Shown piece after piece: positions 11,766 to 22,835 of a stretch of DNA of 64,000 nucleotides (position 1 is the first letter of the stretch; the number at the start of each line of letters is the position of its first letter). The DNA is from Eutypa lata. Taxonomy: Eukaryota; Ascomycota; Sordariomycetes; Xylariales; Diatrypaceae. The stretch lies in NCBI GenBank assembly GCA_022661535.1, contig JAKULF010000008.1, positions 2,914,001 to 2,978,000 of the forward strand, read 5' to 3'. The position numbers were made by a program, and so were the translations under genes. The notes under the pieces are model-generated. The model searched no databases. It was not told the DNA's origin and was given only the letters and a program-made list of their open reading frames with translations.

Positions 11766-14100
11766 TTATTCTTCTTTTCACATATTTGAAAACATTTTTT
11801 TATATCAGGGAGTTGCGGTGGAAATCCGGGTTGATATCAGCAAGCAAGCGAGCCAGGTGCGGCGGTCTTTTGGCATTTCTATATGTATATGAAGGTTATA
11901 AGGGGGTCGAGGAAAGAAAGCCCATCCCCCCCATTGGATTAATGAATGAACCTCCAAGCCATACAAATCCGTTTGGATCTCGAAGGAAAATGTATATCAG
12001 ATTTGAGACATGTACTACCATATATCCCATGCGTCTTAGAGACGGGCCACTAGATTTTTCTTGAAGTATAGCATTTAGTAAAAACGCCTTCAAACCACTA
12101 GCTCTTGTTTGGGCGAGTGAAATGATCTGCGCCTGCCTGCGTGCGAGGTTGCCGGAATGCGATTAAGCTTGTAGCAAATACCCAATTATCAATACCGTGA
12201 CGATGCCCTCAGCGGTCGTCCATCAGATAGCATAACGGATGTAGTTGAAATATGCTTCCCAGACCTGGTCGTCATACATACGACTGGCACACTAGCTCGT
12301 TCGTTGGTTCGTTAGCACGTGGAGATGGCGTCAGCCTACTCATTATAGAATGATTTACTGCTACATACTTTTCTTGCCATGCGCGCGCCTAACTAACGTT
12401 GGCTGACCAGCGCTGATGTTGATTGAGGCGGGCCACTTCAATAGGGCTGTAGGGCCAACCGCGCTGCGGCTACGCTTTGCCACGCCTCAACGCATTTACC
12501 AACCAGCACAGCTAAGATACTCTAGCAAAGGAAGGCATCCACACCCGCAGCGTAATCCAATCAATTCATCAACACCCAAAGTACTTGCCCGATAGTATGT
12601 ACGATACACAGTCGATAAATAAAGTTATATTACTGCGTACTTCGCAGTTGTCACTCGACTCTGTTCCGTCGGAAATAGCGGCCGCACGGCGAAGTAGCTT
12701 TCTCGTAAACATGAGGAAACTTTCGCTGCAATTATGTAACGCCGCCGATGCACTTACTACATATGGATGGAACATAAGCCAGCTAGGTGTTCTGCGAAGT
12801 TCTGGCCCGGCTGCGGCGCAGTAGTATGTAGTTAGTAGGGAGAGGGAACAGGACACTCTCGACCCCCAATGTGACGGGGAGCGGGGCCGGGTGAGACCTT
12901 AGCTATTGTCGAGTCGCCATTCGGATATTTTTCATTTGCGACTCCGCCTCGCTCCTAATGTTTCATATTTATGGACTGTAAGCTGCACATAAGCTGTGCA
13001 CGCAGCTTAGCTTGCGGCGGCGACAGGTTCTACTGTGAATTCGATTGCTTAACTGGCTCGTTTGCTACTCGAATACATAAGCCTCTGTCGCAAATAGGAT
13101 GCGTCTCCTTGGAGTGGCTATGGAAACACCTGCATTGGGGGCCATAGAGTCACTCGACTCTTTTACGGGTAGTCCTAGCTCAAATTTTGCCTCCTTTCTG
13201 TCCTTAGTTATCAATGATAGGAGTCTCTTAACGCGAACTGCTTCTCCTCCGTTTTAAGAATCCGGAACCCCGACAATCTGGAACTGGAACACCCTACTCA
13301 TGTGTCGGTGGGTAACAACAATGGAGACTTTAGGTGACCACTCGCTCCTTCATCCCTCAATCTTAACTTCGAATCAAGCCTACCGTTTTATGTAGCGAAT
13401 TTTCTTTACGCCGAATGGCCATGTAGTAATAGGGAAGATGATCTAACCTCTTCGTTAACAGGAGTAAGTAGAAAGCATCGATGTTTGGTTTGTATAACCA
13501 GTAGGTATGGGACGGGGTACCTATTACGATAACCGGACTAATGTATCCCCGTTCATCTGCTTACGTAATGAACCCCTGACTGAATAGGGGCTCTCTTAAC
13601 CGCAACAGATATAAACTCCCGCATCTTAACACTCACTGAATAAAGGCACATCCCATTTACTTAGACACCTATGTGTATATGCCTAATACAATACTGTCTG
13701 TTCTGAAGTTGGCTCTAGCAGGCGGTTTATCTACGTAGTAAAAAAGATTTATACGGTGGGGGAATAACGCCAACGTACTATATGCGAAGCTATAACGGGA
13801 ATGGTACGTGTAGGATGATAATATGTTGTTAATAGGTTCTTTACTCGAATTACGAAACATCGTAGTTAGCTATCACGGCACTTGGTGAACTGTAACGATA
13901 TATCTATAAACTATGTCTAGACTATGACCAGCTGGCGCTGTCGCCTGCTTCGCAGGCTGCTTAAGGGTTAGCGCATGGATAAGGGCTAACTTATCTTGTA
14001 AATACGTTATTTTGCCCGATAATGTTTATCGATAAGGATATTTATCTTTATAAAACCTACATTTACCTTTTAACGACTTACCTTCGACCTACATATCTAC
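11766..14100. other. Intergenic, no gene seen
   Basis: No supported gene. Short frames at 11762-12093 and 12569-12856 overlap on opposite strands. A short GCCTGC-TTC-GCAGGC hairpin lies near 13946, of the same style as the larger hairpins at 14130 and 14253. The region becomes more A+T-rich towards 14 kb. Confidence 0.5.
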
Positions 14101-14107
14101 CTTTGAC

Positions 14108-14335
14108 TTATTTACTTAAGTTGTTGGTCGGAGCGGATAGTAGCTGCTTCGCAGCTCCTATCCGCTCCTCGGTGCACCTTGAAGCCACTTGTACAGCTTC
14201 GTACGACCTACCTACCTACCTACCTTCGACCTACCTACTTAAGTTGTTGGTCGGAGCGGATAGTAGCTGCTTCGCAGCTCCTATCCGCTCCTCGGCGCAC
14301 CTTGAAGCTACCTGTATAGCTCCGTACAGCCAACT
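14108..14335. repeat. Tandem duplication (123-bp period) carrying perfect hairpins
   Basis: Two copies of a unit spaced exactly 123 bp apart. Each copy contains a 39-nt inverted repeat (14130-14168 and 14253-14291): outer arms GGAGCGGATA and TATCCGCTCC, inner arms AGCTGC and GCAGCT around a TTC loop. The sequence around the hairpins (TTAAGTTGTTGGTC before, TCGG(T/C)GCACCTTGAAGC after) is nearly identical between copies. The duplicated unit has no coding quality; the apparent ORF over it (14022-14447) is a translation of the repeat. Confidence 0.85.
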
Positions 14336-14370
14336 CCGCATCCGGCCAGCTCCGTATAGCCAGCTCCGCA

Positions 14371-14440
14371 TCCGTACAGCTCCGTACAGCTCCGTACAGC
14401 TCCGTACAGCTCCGTACAGCTCCGTACAGCTCCGTACAGC
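14371..14440. repeat. 10-bp tandem repeat, seven perfect copies
   Basis: TCCGTACAGC occurs seven times head to tail, preceded by several imperfect copies back to about 14321 (for example TCCGTATAGC, TCCGGCCAGC). It is a minisatellite directly following the hairpin duplication, and the flanking sequence changes to TAGGTA-type words at 14441. Confidence 0.95.
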
Positions 14441-14449
14441 TAGGTAGTG

Positions 14450-15749
14450 GTGCTGTTGACTACCTAGGTAAGTAGGTAGGTAGGTTTGTAAGTAAGTATA
14501 AGTTAGTTAATTACCTTACTTTTTCGGCCCTTATCGACGTTACCATTGCTACGAATTAACGCGTATGTTATAGATCTATGCATTGATTAGCTTTTCGCGG
14601 GCCATGTAATAGTGCTTAACGACGACCGAATAAAAAACCTAATAATTAATGCTAAAAGGTAAAATGTATAATGCATTAATAGCTAAAAGAAAATGCAATT
14701 AAAAAGGACTTAAAGCGGTTGTACAGCGACGTCGAGAATGCAAAAGTCTGGGGTAAGATTTGGCATTTTAATTGGTTGAAAAGTTATGGAGCAATTAATA
14801 AAATATAATAAAAGTAGATGCCTAAGGAGCGAAAGGAAACCATTCCAAAATTCAAGTTAAGTATCATCTGTTCGATGCTTCTTGGGTCTTCTTCCATGCT
14901 AGTTCTATATGCTTTGCTGGGGAGTCCCTCCATCCAAAGGGTACCTACCATCTTCCGATGACTTACCCATATTGCTCAGACCTTTCTTCATCCCGGAATT
15001 CGATCTAGACTGGCTTGCTTCTTGCAGTCCCTTTTCTCGCTTCTACAACGACTATGCGCCACGAACGTCAAATCAAAATCAAGGACCACCAGCATTTGTG
15101 AAGAAAATCCCCTCGCAGGCACGGACGACGGAAGCTACCGTCTAGGGTCACGTCGTTGGGATTACCTTGGACGAAAGTCAAGGCGAACCTCGACGAACTT
15201 GCCGGTCATATGAGCCTATAATAATTTACCGCATTGGTCGCACCTACGAACACAAGCCTACCGTCATCTTCTTCCGAGCCTGTTCTAGTACTGCGTTAAC
15301 TTCAGAAATAGGTTGCCGCCACTAGGCTTTCGGAAGCCGTGATTGATGACATCGCGCTCACAAACACGGGAGATATAGAGGTATGATCTCGGCGTTATCT
15401 AGAGGAAGATGTTGACAACTTCCGTTGGATTTCTTGGTTAATAATTCCCTTGATTGGGTCTAATTGGGGCTCTTCATTGTCGATTAGCAAGAGTTTCCCG
15501 TTCTTGATCGAACCTTGCCATCGACTTAATGAAACCTCCATAAATGGAATTGAACACTGTATCAAGTACAGCACACTTGATCCTCTTGTATTTTTCGAAC
15601 CCAAACTTCGTTAATGAAACTTTATTTCACACGTCTAACGTATGTGGTTGGCCCAGCACTTAGCTATGTATGGCTACAACTCATTTATTGTATGATGTTG
15701 GGAATTCAGATACCTCAGTGTTGGATATTGGTATATCCGCGGATCGAAA
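14450..15749. other. A+T-rich intergenic stretch
   Basis: A+T-rich sequence to about 14820 (many TTAAT/ATTAA words), then mixed composition. I see no intact gene. A 69-codon minus-strand frame at 15395-15604 has a protein-like part (PFMEVSLSRWQGSIKNGKLL) but a non-continuous context, and may belong to the decayed gene at 15750-16014. Confidence 0.4.
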
Positions 15750-16014
15750 AGCTGGTAGGGTTAAAAGGCAGATCATAAAAAGACGTAGAAGAACAGAGAT
15801 GGAGGACGATTAGCTCGGAGGAGAGCGCCAATGTCGAAGAATTAGAGCACTGGTTTAGATACTTACCAATGCTCATGGGCGTCTTTGTACCCAAGGCCAC
15901 TCGTATTTCATAAATCTTTTGTAGCCACGAATTCATCCCATCCTAGAACTCCAGGTTAACCACGCGGAAATCGCAGCCACGGAACCCAGTCAACCCAGCG
16001 TCATTGAAAGTCAT
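15750..16014 (-). pseudogene. Decayed gene fragment with internal TAG
   Basis: Reading the minus strand from ATG at 16012-16014, 23 codons (MTFNDAGLTGFRGCDFRVV...) lead to an in-frame TAG at 15943-15945, after which the same frame continues smoothly as DGMNSWLQKIYEIRVALGTK until a GTAAGT donor at 15866. A possible acceptor (CTACCAG) about 115 nt further keeps a short open frame. TAG could come from a C-to-T change at a CAG codon, as RIP would produce. The protein family is not recognised. It could alternatively be a gene starting at the second Met (15936). Confidence 0.35.
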
Positions 16015-16405
16015 GATTACCCAGTAGATGTTACATCTTAGATCTCCATTGCGTCAGTATGGCCTACTCTGGGGTTGTACATTGTGATTAAGTCCTGGTA
16101 ACTATCCGAGAGCTGAAGCAGTTCTCTGGTTCACGGTCGATGGACTTATATGTGATATACTAGTTGGCCGATAGGTGATTCACAGCAGCAACCATGATTC
16201 ACACCAAACCCCCCGAGAAGAAATAGGGTCAATGGAAAAATATATAAAAATGTATCCTGGGTGTATTTCTTCTCGCTCAATTTGGGATTCAAAACTTTAG
16301 TTACAACGGCGCAATATTTCAGATCTTACCATTGACTCTATCTATACTTGAGTGTATCTACAGCCACGAACATATATATCCCGACCAAGTTCCACGCAAG
16401 AGAAA

Positions 16406-16738
16406 ATGGCACCTACTAGCGCCCTTTGCAAAAAGGTCATCGAGAACCTGGAACCAGAGTATACTTTCCCCGGCGCCTACTATGTCCACCAGCCCGATGG
16501 ACAAGAAGCCTATGCGGTTCTCAAGATGGTAGCACTGCATAGTTTCACCATCAAAGTCGACGCAATGTTCTGTTACCGGATCCTACAATTAGCCGAGAAG
16601 GGCATGCCGCACGGACGGCCTCCAAGACAACAGGGCGACACGGAGATAATATATGGAATCGAATGCACATTCGTGAGCGAAGATTTGTGTCCCGTAAGCT
16701 ATATGCTACTCTATCGCCTGGTAATAAGACAAGACTAA
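16406..16738 (+). CDS. Small hypothetical protein, 110 aa
   Basis: ORF from ATG (MAPTSALCKKVIENLEPEYT) to TAA with protein-like composition and no membrane segment or signal peptide. No recognised domain. The upstream in-frame extension to 16352 has an earlier ATG, but the sequence context (GAAAATGGC) favours 16406. The neighbours are a decayed gene (upstream, opposite strand) and the FHA-kinase gene (downstream, opposite strand, about 850 bp away). It could be a surviving exon of a larger lost gene. Confidence 0.4.
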   Translation: MAPTSALCKKVIENLEPEYTFPGAYYVHQPDGQEAYAVLKMVALHSFTIKVDAMFCYRILQLAEKGMPHGRPPRQQGDTEIIYGIECTFVSEDLCPVSYMLLYRLVIRQD

Positions 16739-17590
16739 TAGGAGATCTTGATACAGTAATAGAATGACCTTCGTTAATTGGGTTTTCAGGCTCCAATGCT
16801 CCATCAGCAGTTATGGGAGAGGTTCAGTACTTTATCTCGCCATTGAATGTGATACGCGAGATTGTTCTGGATTTCTAGGAATCTTGGGGGGGTTACTGGA
16901 AAATCATTGGCAAGGCCATATAGTCCTCGACTTTTTCGGGTGCGTAAGTATGTAGACAGATAATTCTTGTTACAGTTCTTCTGCATAATGGATGTTACGA
17001 ATAAATGCCATTGCTTTTATATTTAAGTGAAGTTAAAAAGAAAACTATGATGTTGTTCTGTTGTATAAAGCTATTTTACCCATACAAGAAAATAACTTAA
17101 TATGCATAGAGGGTTCCGTACGTAATTTGCTGCTGTTATAGATGTATCCTCATTCTTGGCTTCTATATTATAGGTCGACGTTCAGTTTAGGGATGGGTGC
17201 CTACTCAGGACCAAGTTATGGAGCTTGGATGATTGCTTTCTTTATCTCTTTTGTGTCAATAATTAGCTGGCAAGATTGTAGCTAAGGTACACGAGTATAG
17301 TTAACATGTATTTGGCATTAATATCTTGATGTACCAAACCATTAGGCAAAAAGGGTTCTCTACGAACATATTAAGTGACAGAAAACCCTAATGAAGATTC
17401 CAAATAGAAATATCGACATTGACAAGGAAAGTGACAGTAACAGCCTTTTTAGCTACATGCTTCTTGACCTTAAGGGAAAGTGTCATTTCAGTCATCTCTG
17501 AGCCTAGCAATAAGGTTGAAACTTGTTTCGTCGGAGTTACCACTATATACATATTAGCTAGTGAGAGGAAAATTTACGCTCACGAATATC
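16739..17590. other. Intergenic, 3' region of FHA-kinase gene
   Basis: A+T-rich, no supported gene. It includes the 3' flank of the minus-strand kinase gene that ends at 17591. Confidence 0.5.
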
Positions 17591-19391
17591 TTACTTAGCC
17601 TTGGTTCTTTTCGCCTCGGGACGGTTAGTAGCTGATGCCTCCGCTTTCTTCTTCGCGACTCTAGTAGAGGGTGTCTGCGAGATGGCATGTTCCGCATTGG
17701 CAATTGGTGGGGAGTTTACAGTGTGAGGTAGTGATATGGAGCGTTTCTCTGATTTCCTGGCAGTGATCGCGTTAATGTCCTCGCGTTGTTCTCCCCGTAC
17801 CATTTCAGCAAGGGTAGAGCTAATAGTGATAGTATCTACTAGCTCTGGCGGATTTTCGTAATCATATGGCTTGTGTGCATAAAGTCTAGTAGTTGTCCCG
17901 GCCGATGATGATGGAGAGTCGTAAGCTTCTGGGTCTGGTATAGAAACAAGATCCTCATTATCCAAAACTGAGAACAAGTTATGTTCCAAACACTCTTTTG
18001 CGCTCGGTCGACAATCCGGAGACTTCTTGAGTAGAGTAGATGCGAAATGGACAGCTGTAGTCTGGTCCTGGTTGGCCAGGTACCTTAGGATGAGGGCCAC
18101 CCAAGCCTGTTGGTCGATTTCCTTTGTACGTTTCGGAAGGTTGTAGCATAGTTCAAGAAACATAACACCAAATGACCAAATATCCACCTTGCTGGTGTAT
18201 TTATCGTCTTTCCCGAAATCGATCTCAGGTGCAAGATAGCGTTCTGTGCCGCAACGAGTACGTAGGTCGGCATCCTTTGATGCCAAGTCAAAATCTGCTA
18301 GTTTGACTTTCAGCGGACTGCGTGATGATACCATCACATTAGCTGGCTTGACATCTCGATGAGTAATGCCCTTCTCATGGAGATAAGCCAACGCGCCTAA
18401 TAGCTGTTCCGTAAGCCTTATTAACTCCCTCTTGGTTATCCTCTTCTCTCGGTGTTCGTAGTAAAGATCTCGCCCCTGAACAAACTCCATCACGAGCATC
18501 GGCGGTTTGTTATCTGTCATTTCAAAACTGTGGAACTTGACGATGTGCTCCTGGATTATTTATCAGTGTGGGACTAATAGTTCGAAGGGCTATACGCACA
18601 TGCGAGACGCTCCCGAGCAAGATGGCCTCACGTACTCTCCGTGATTTCTGTGAATAGTCGTCACATTCCTCATATTTCTTCACGGCGAAAATTTCGCCGG
18701 TATAGCGATCAACTGCCTTGAACACAGTTCCACTGCTCCCTCTTCCAAGCCTGTGTTGAAAAATGTAATCGGGGGCTTTCACTGTTGCACGGCTCGAAGT
18801 GGCCGCTGACCTGACTTCTAGGTTCGTTAAAGGTGGGACTTTCGACAACAACCTGGCATGGTATTGTTTCAAGTTTGCACTATAGATGGCCTGGTGTTGC
18901 TCATGATTGGGGACTTTGACTTGGAGGCGAATCTGTCCGATTGTAATGTCTACTTCTCGCAGTATTGCTCTTTGAGACTTCACTGTTTCGGTGGGAGGCG
19001 TTGTTATCGTGCCATTTCTACTATAGTTTTGAAGCAGGAGAATTTCGTTGGTTGACTTCGTTGCTATTCCAAATTGCTTTTGGCTGACACCACTAGACTG
19101 GGATGTATTTAATAAGATGTCACACTTATCCTTGTCGCTACCAAAGACGAAGCCATGTTCGGCGTCTTTGGGGTCATGGTCTGTGGTGATTCGTAGGAAT
19201 GACCACGTCGACTGAACAGGATCAGGCGTAGGCTCCCGGTCTTCGTCAGATACATCCGAAAAAGACCCGTGGGAATCAGCCGCATATCGTTGGTTTTCTG
19301 ATACCAGAAATTCGGCATTATGTGACAAATGTATAAGTGGATTGAAAGAATGCACTGTGAAAATAGTTTTGGCGTCGAGTTCGATGGCCAT
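17591..19391 (-). CDS. FHA-domain protein kinase (Rad53/Cds1-like architecture)
   Basis: Two exons, complement of 18600-19391 and 17591-18550 (49-nt phase-0 intron, GTGCGT..CAG), giving 583 aa. The N-terminal half carries an FHA-like fold: FVFGSDKDKCDILL (about 81-94), SGVSQKQF, and SRNGT (124-128). The kinase domain starts about residue 210: glycine loop GRGSSGTVF (216-224), Lys in AVKKY (238/239), HRDVKPANV (328-336), APE (371-373). The usual DFG is read as DFD (350-352). The C-terminal tail is Ser/Thr-rich and ends in basic patches (AKKKAEAS, EAKRTKAK) that could act as nuclear signals. FHA domains bind phosphothreonine, so a phospho-signalling role, perhaps in a DNA-damage-like pathway, follows from the family; the specific role is unknown. 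A divergent gene begins 467 bp away at 19859. Confidence 0.85.
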
Positions 19392-19858
19392 GATAGGAGC
19401 CGCCTTGCAGGGGAACTAGGAAAGGTTGCTGACAGCTTTGCATTGACTAGCTGTTTGGGGCTCTATAACCTGTTCGTAATATGGTTTATAGGAGGTTTAA
19501 CTTCCAACCGAAATCCTCAACATGTTCTCTTGGGGAAACCCATCCAGCCGTCCATCATGGGGACTGAACTTATCCCGCCAGCTACATGCATGAGAGCAAG
19601 ATGCTACATTACAATGCATATATTGTATGCTGTACGCATGTAACCACCTACCTGCTGGCTGCCTACCTTCATGTCACGCAGGGGATTACTATAGGTTGGT
19701 AGGTTGGCACCGTAAGAATAAGAAAACAGCTAGCATATACTTACTGTACAATACAGTGTAATTTGGGTGGCATTTTCAGACTGTTGCCCCACATCATCCA
19801 TCATCCATCATCCATCACAACAACATCTTTTCAATAGCCCAAGTTTATTCAAGTTGAT
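19392..19858. promoter_or_regulatory. Shared divergent promoter region
   Basis: 467 bp between the start codons of the FHA-kinase (minus) and the basic nuclear-type protein (plus). It contains a short CATCATCCATC repeat at about 19795-19815 close to the plus-strand start. No specific factor site is claimed. Confidence 0.4.
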
Positions 19859-20864
19859 ATGCTAGTTCATTTCAATCTACGAAACAACATGACTGCGAAG
19901 TTATCTCACCCGCCCCTGACAAAGGCAAATCTTGAGCAGCTCGAAAAGTTAATTGATCCTTCAGAAGGACCCGAAGAATCCAAAGAATCCAAAGAACCTC
20001 CACCATTAACGATAAAACAGGTACAAGAAGAACTCTACGCAATAATGCGAGCCCTCTGCAATTTTCCACCTGAAGGACATGAGGTATTAAAAGCTGATGA
20101 GCTTTGTGTCGGCCGCCTGTATGAGGTTCGTCTTAAAAAAAAAGCACACCTAAAGCCTGACCTTGGAGATATTACCTACTGGGTGGCCAAGTTAGAGTAC
20201 TTTAGAGCGAGGTATATTGCAATAAACCAAGCGACACTCGAACCACTTCCAACGCTCATATCTAGCAAATCGGAATTCGACGAGGACCGAATTTTAGAGG
20301 ATCGCCACGAGGAATATACGCGCAACTGGGGCAAAATGCAAATCAAAATTGAAGAATGGATAAGAGCTCAGCAGCCACGTACGCCATCCATACAGCCCTT
20401 TCGTAACATCTCTAACATGAACAGAGAACTTATCGCAAGCCTCCGATCTTCGACGTGAAAGCAGTCCTGCACCCAAGTTACTATCAAGCCGGTCCCGCTC
20501 GCTGCCTCGACAAAATTGGCGCAGCTCAAGGCCATCGACCATCCTGAAACATACGTCGCAGTCAATTGATTCGATCCTCGAGGAACAGATTGGTTCAAGA
20601 TCCAAGGGAACGGATACCGATTGCGAGATGAAGTGTGGCACGAAGAGACGACACGACTATGATGATGAACTAGTAGAAGAACACAAGTCTGTGAAGCGAA
20701 AGACGAGCCATCCCCTGCAAACGAACCCACCATCGAAACGCGGTCGGCGCAATGGCACTATCCTAGATACTTCACAGAAGCTCCGGCGTAGCTCTCGCAT
20801 TGCAGCTCGCGAGGAGGCTTCTAGAATCGCTACACCCCAGAGGACAAGGCGAAGGACCACGTAA
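19859..20864 (+). CDS. Hypothetical basic nuclear-type protein, 319 aa
   Basis: Two exons, 19859-20378 and 20425-20864, joined by a 46-nt phase-1 intron (GTACGC donor, CTAAC branch, CAG acceptor). The splice removes an in-frame stop and joins two frames into one 319-aa protein. The N-terminal half is acidic and helical (LTKANLEQLEKLIDPSEG; then EESKESKE and a helical segment around IKIEEWIRAQQ). The C-terminal half is Ser/Arg-rich and ends with KRRHDYDDE, VKRK, SKRGRRN and RRSSRIAAREEASR, which resemble nuclear localisation signals. No domain recognised. It is transcribed away from the FHA-kinase gene, so the two may share regulation. A second Met (NNMTAKL, codon 11) is an alternative start. 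Confidence 0.65.
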
Positions 20865-22835
20865 CATGCTGATTTAACATCTGGGTAAGGGTACATCTTC
20901 GACGAAACTGGCGGAATAGAAGGTAGACTTGCTGTATGCTTTCCCGGTGGGCCTACGGCCTACTAGACTAGCGCCCGCATTATCGGGGCCCGGGGACACT
21001 TATTTCTCGGAGCCCACAACCACCCGCTTCACGGACCCACCTAGTCACAGCCGGCTATGCCCGGCCTACCAACCTTAGTCTCGCATCCGCCATGTTGCCA
21101 TGTGAGGGCTTTTCCTCATCGACGCAGGTTAGCCTCATGCTCTATTCATAGGGGTATGGCAGGCTGCAGGGGAACTCAAGAATTTACCCACAGCAAGTGA
21201 AGAAGGGAGAGGCAGGAGATCGGGATGTTCCATCACGACGGGTCGACCCCCTCAATACCTTCTCTATCTAAGGAACGAGGCTCGCTTGGGTCACTGCAGC
21301 GTTGGGCGTGTTCTAGCACAGTCGGCAAGTACATCCCGATTCAGAGCAATCTGGCCTCTGCGTATGCGTTGTAGGTACGTGAGTTGGTGCCTGACAAGGG
21401 AAACCATTGCTGAAGTAATCTTGGGAGGGAGCACTCAACTACGGGGTGGCGTAGTCTTCCCAGCCGATTTTATAATGTTGCGAAGATTGTTCTATGCATC
21501 CAAAATCAACATTACGTTTCGGAGCCGTCATGTCGATATGCAAAGACCTGACTAGACAATGCGCTACGGTGTTCCTAGGTGCTGATCTTGCCGCCGCCCG
21601 AAGTAAGGACAGGATCTCCTGGGTGAAAAGCAAAGGAGCGACGCAGTTGGCGCCTACATGGGCCTTTAGGCCTTGTTTCGTGAGGCTCTCCTACGGACAG
21701 TTGGTGCCGGCCATTATTCCATAACACGTCAAGTCATGTTTCCTGGGCGGTAAACGACGCTGAGGCAGGTTTGAAAGTCGCCAAATTCAAGAGACCTAGA
21801 TAGGTAAAGGAATCTTAGGGTTGCCGGAGTGGTTGGTTGGTCATGGTGACGATGTAGAAATCACTTGGTCGATGACATTTTGAATCTTGTCCGGCGAGCG
21901 CCCGGCAAGGCATATAGCGGTATGGGTATGATGTAGGAGCCTCACTAACGTAAGACCAAGACCGGAACACAAAACACCTGCTTGTTAGTCTGGGCACATA
22001 ACTTCCCTTTCAAGTACCCTAACTAGATGGTTTCAAGCTTTAAACAGATTTTGCCCGAGGCAGCGCTAGCGACAATGAAGACCCTGCCAACTTGACTTCC
22101 CAGAACAACGTGTGTTTCGGTGAAGGGTGGTGTCGGCGGGAAGACCTGCTGCCACAGAGCCGAGAGTGCCATCCCGGAAATCGGGTTGGTGGAACAGCTC
22201 GAGAATCACGGCGGAGCTCTTCTGGCTCTGGGATATGAATCTTACTGATTGCAATGGGCTATGTACGAAGAAATCGAATTATTATAGAAAACACAATGGC
22301 AAGACTTCGTTACATTGTGTTGTTGGAAAGTTTGTCACTCTGCCCCTTAATTACCTATGTGCCTACATGTTACATAACACTAAGCAAGTAACTACCTGAT
22401 GACTCCGCATACCCGTGACACTATAGCCACGTAACTACCTTTCGAGTCTTCCTGACCCCTCTAACTAGGTATTAATAGTGTACCTATGGTTGGTGATTAC
22501 TTTGATCGCTCTTCTAAAAGCAACGTGTAACATCATGGAGCCCCCAATGCTACATAGTTAATGGTTTGAAAACATCTTCAGCATCAAGGCAGAGGAATGA
22601 GTTACGTAGGGAAGCTTGGAAATAGTCAGTATCGAATAGACCACATGTACTCATAAGTTCAACGTGGCGCTGGAGTTCCTGATCGCGTAAAAAACGTCTT
22701 CCATTTCTGTCTCATTTCCGCCAAATATGATTGTACGGGATATATCAGCTAAAGAAAGACCCTCTTATGAAGGATACACAGCTTTTCTCGCCCTTTATCA
22801 CATTTCGGCACCAAAACCAACTCCTCCCCAACTCC
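20865..22835. other. Intergenic, no gene seen
   Basis: About 2 kb with mixed composition and no supported gene. Short frames (21286-21724, 22066-22399) overlap on opposite strands. The right end contains the 3' flank of the 2EXR gene; the plus-strand frames at 22727-23218 are its shadows. Confidence 0.5.

Noticed and set aside
14022..14447. 141-codon plus-strand ORF
   Set aside because: It translates the hairpin duplication and the 10-bp tandem repeat; the peptide is itself a repeat of the DNA unit.
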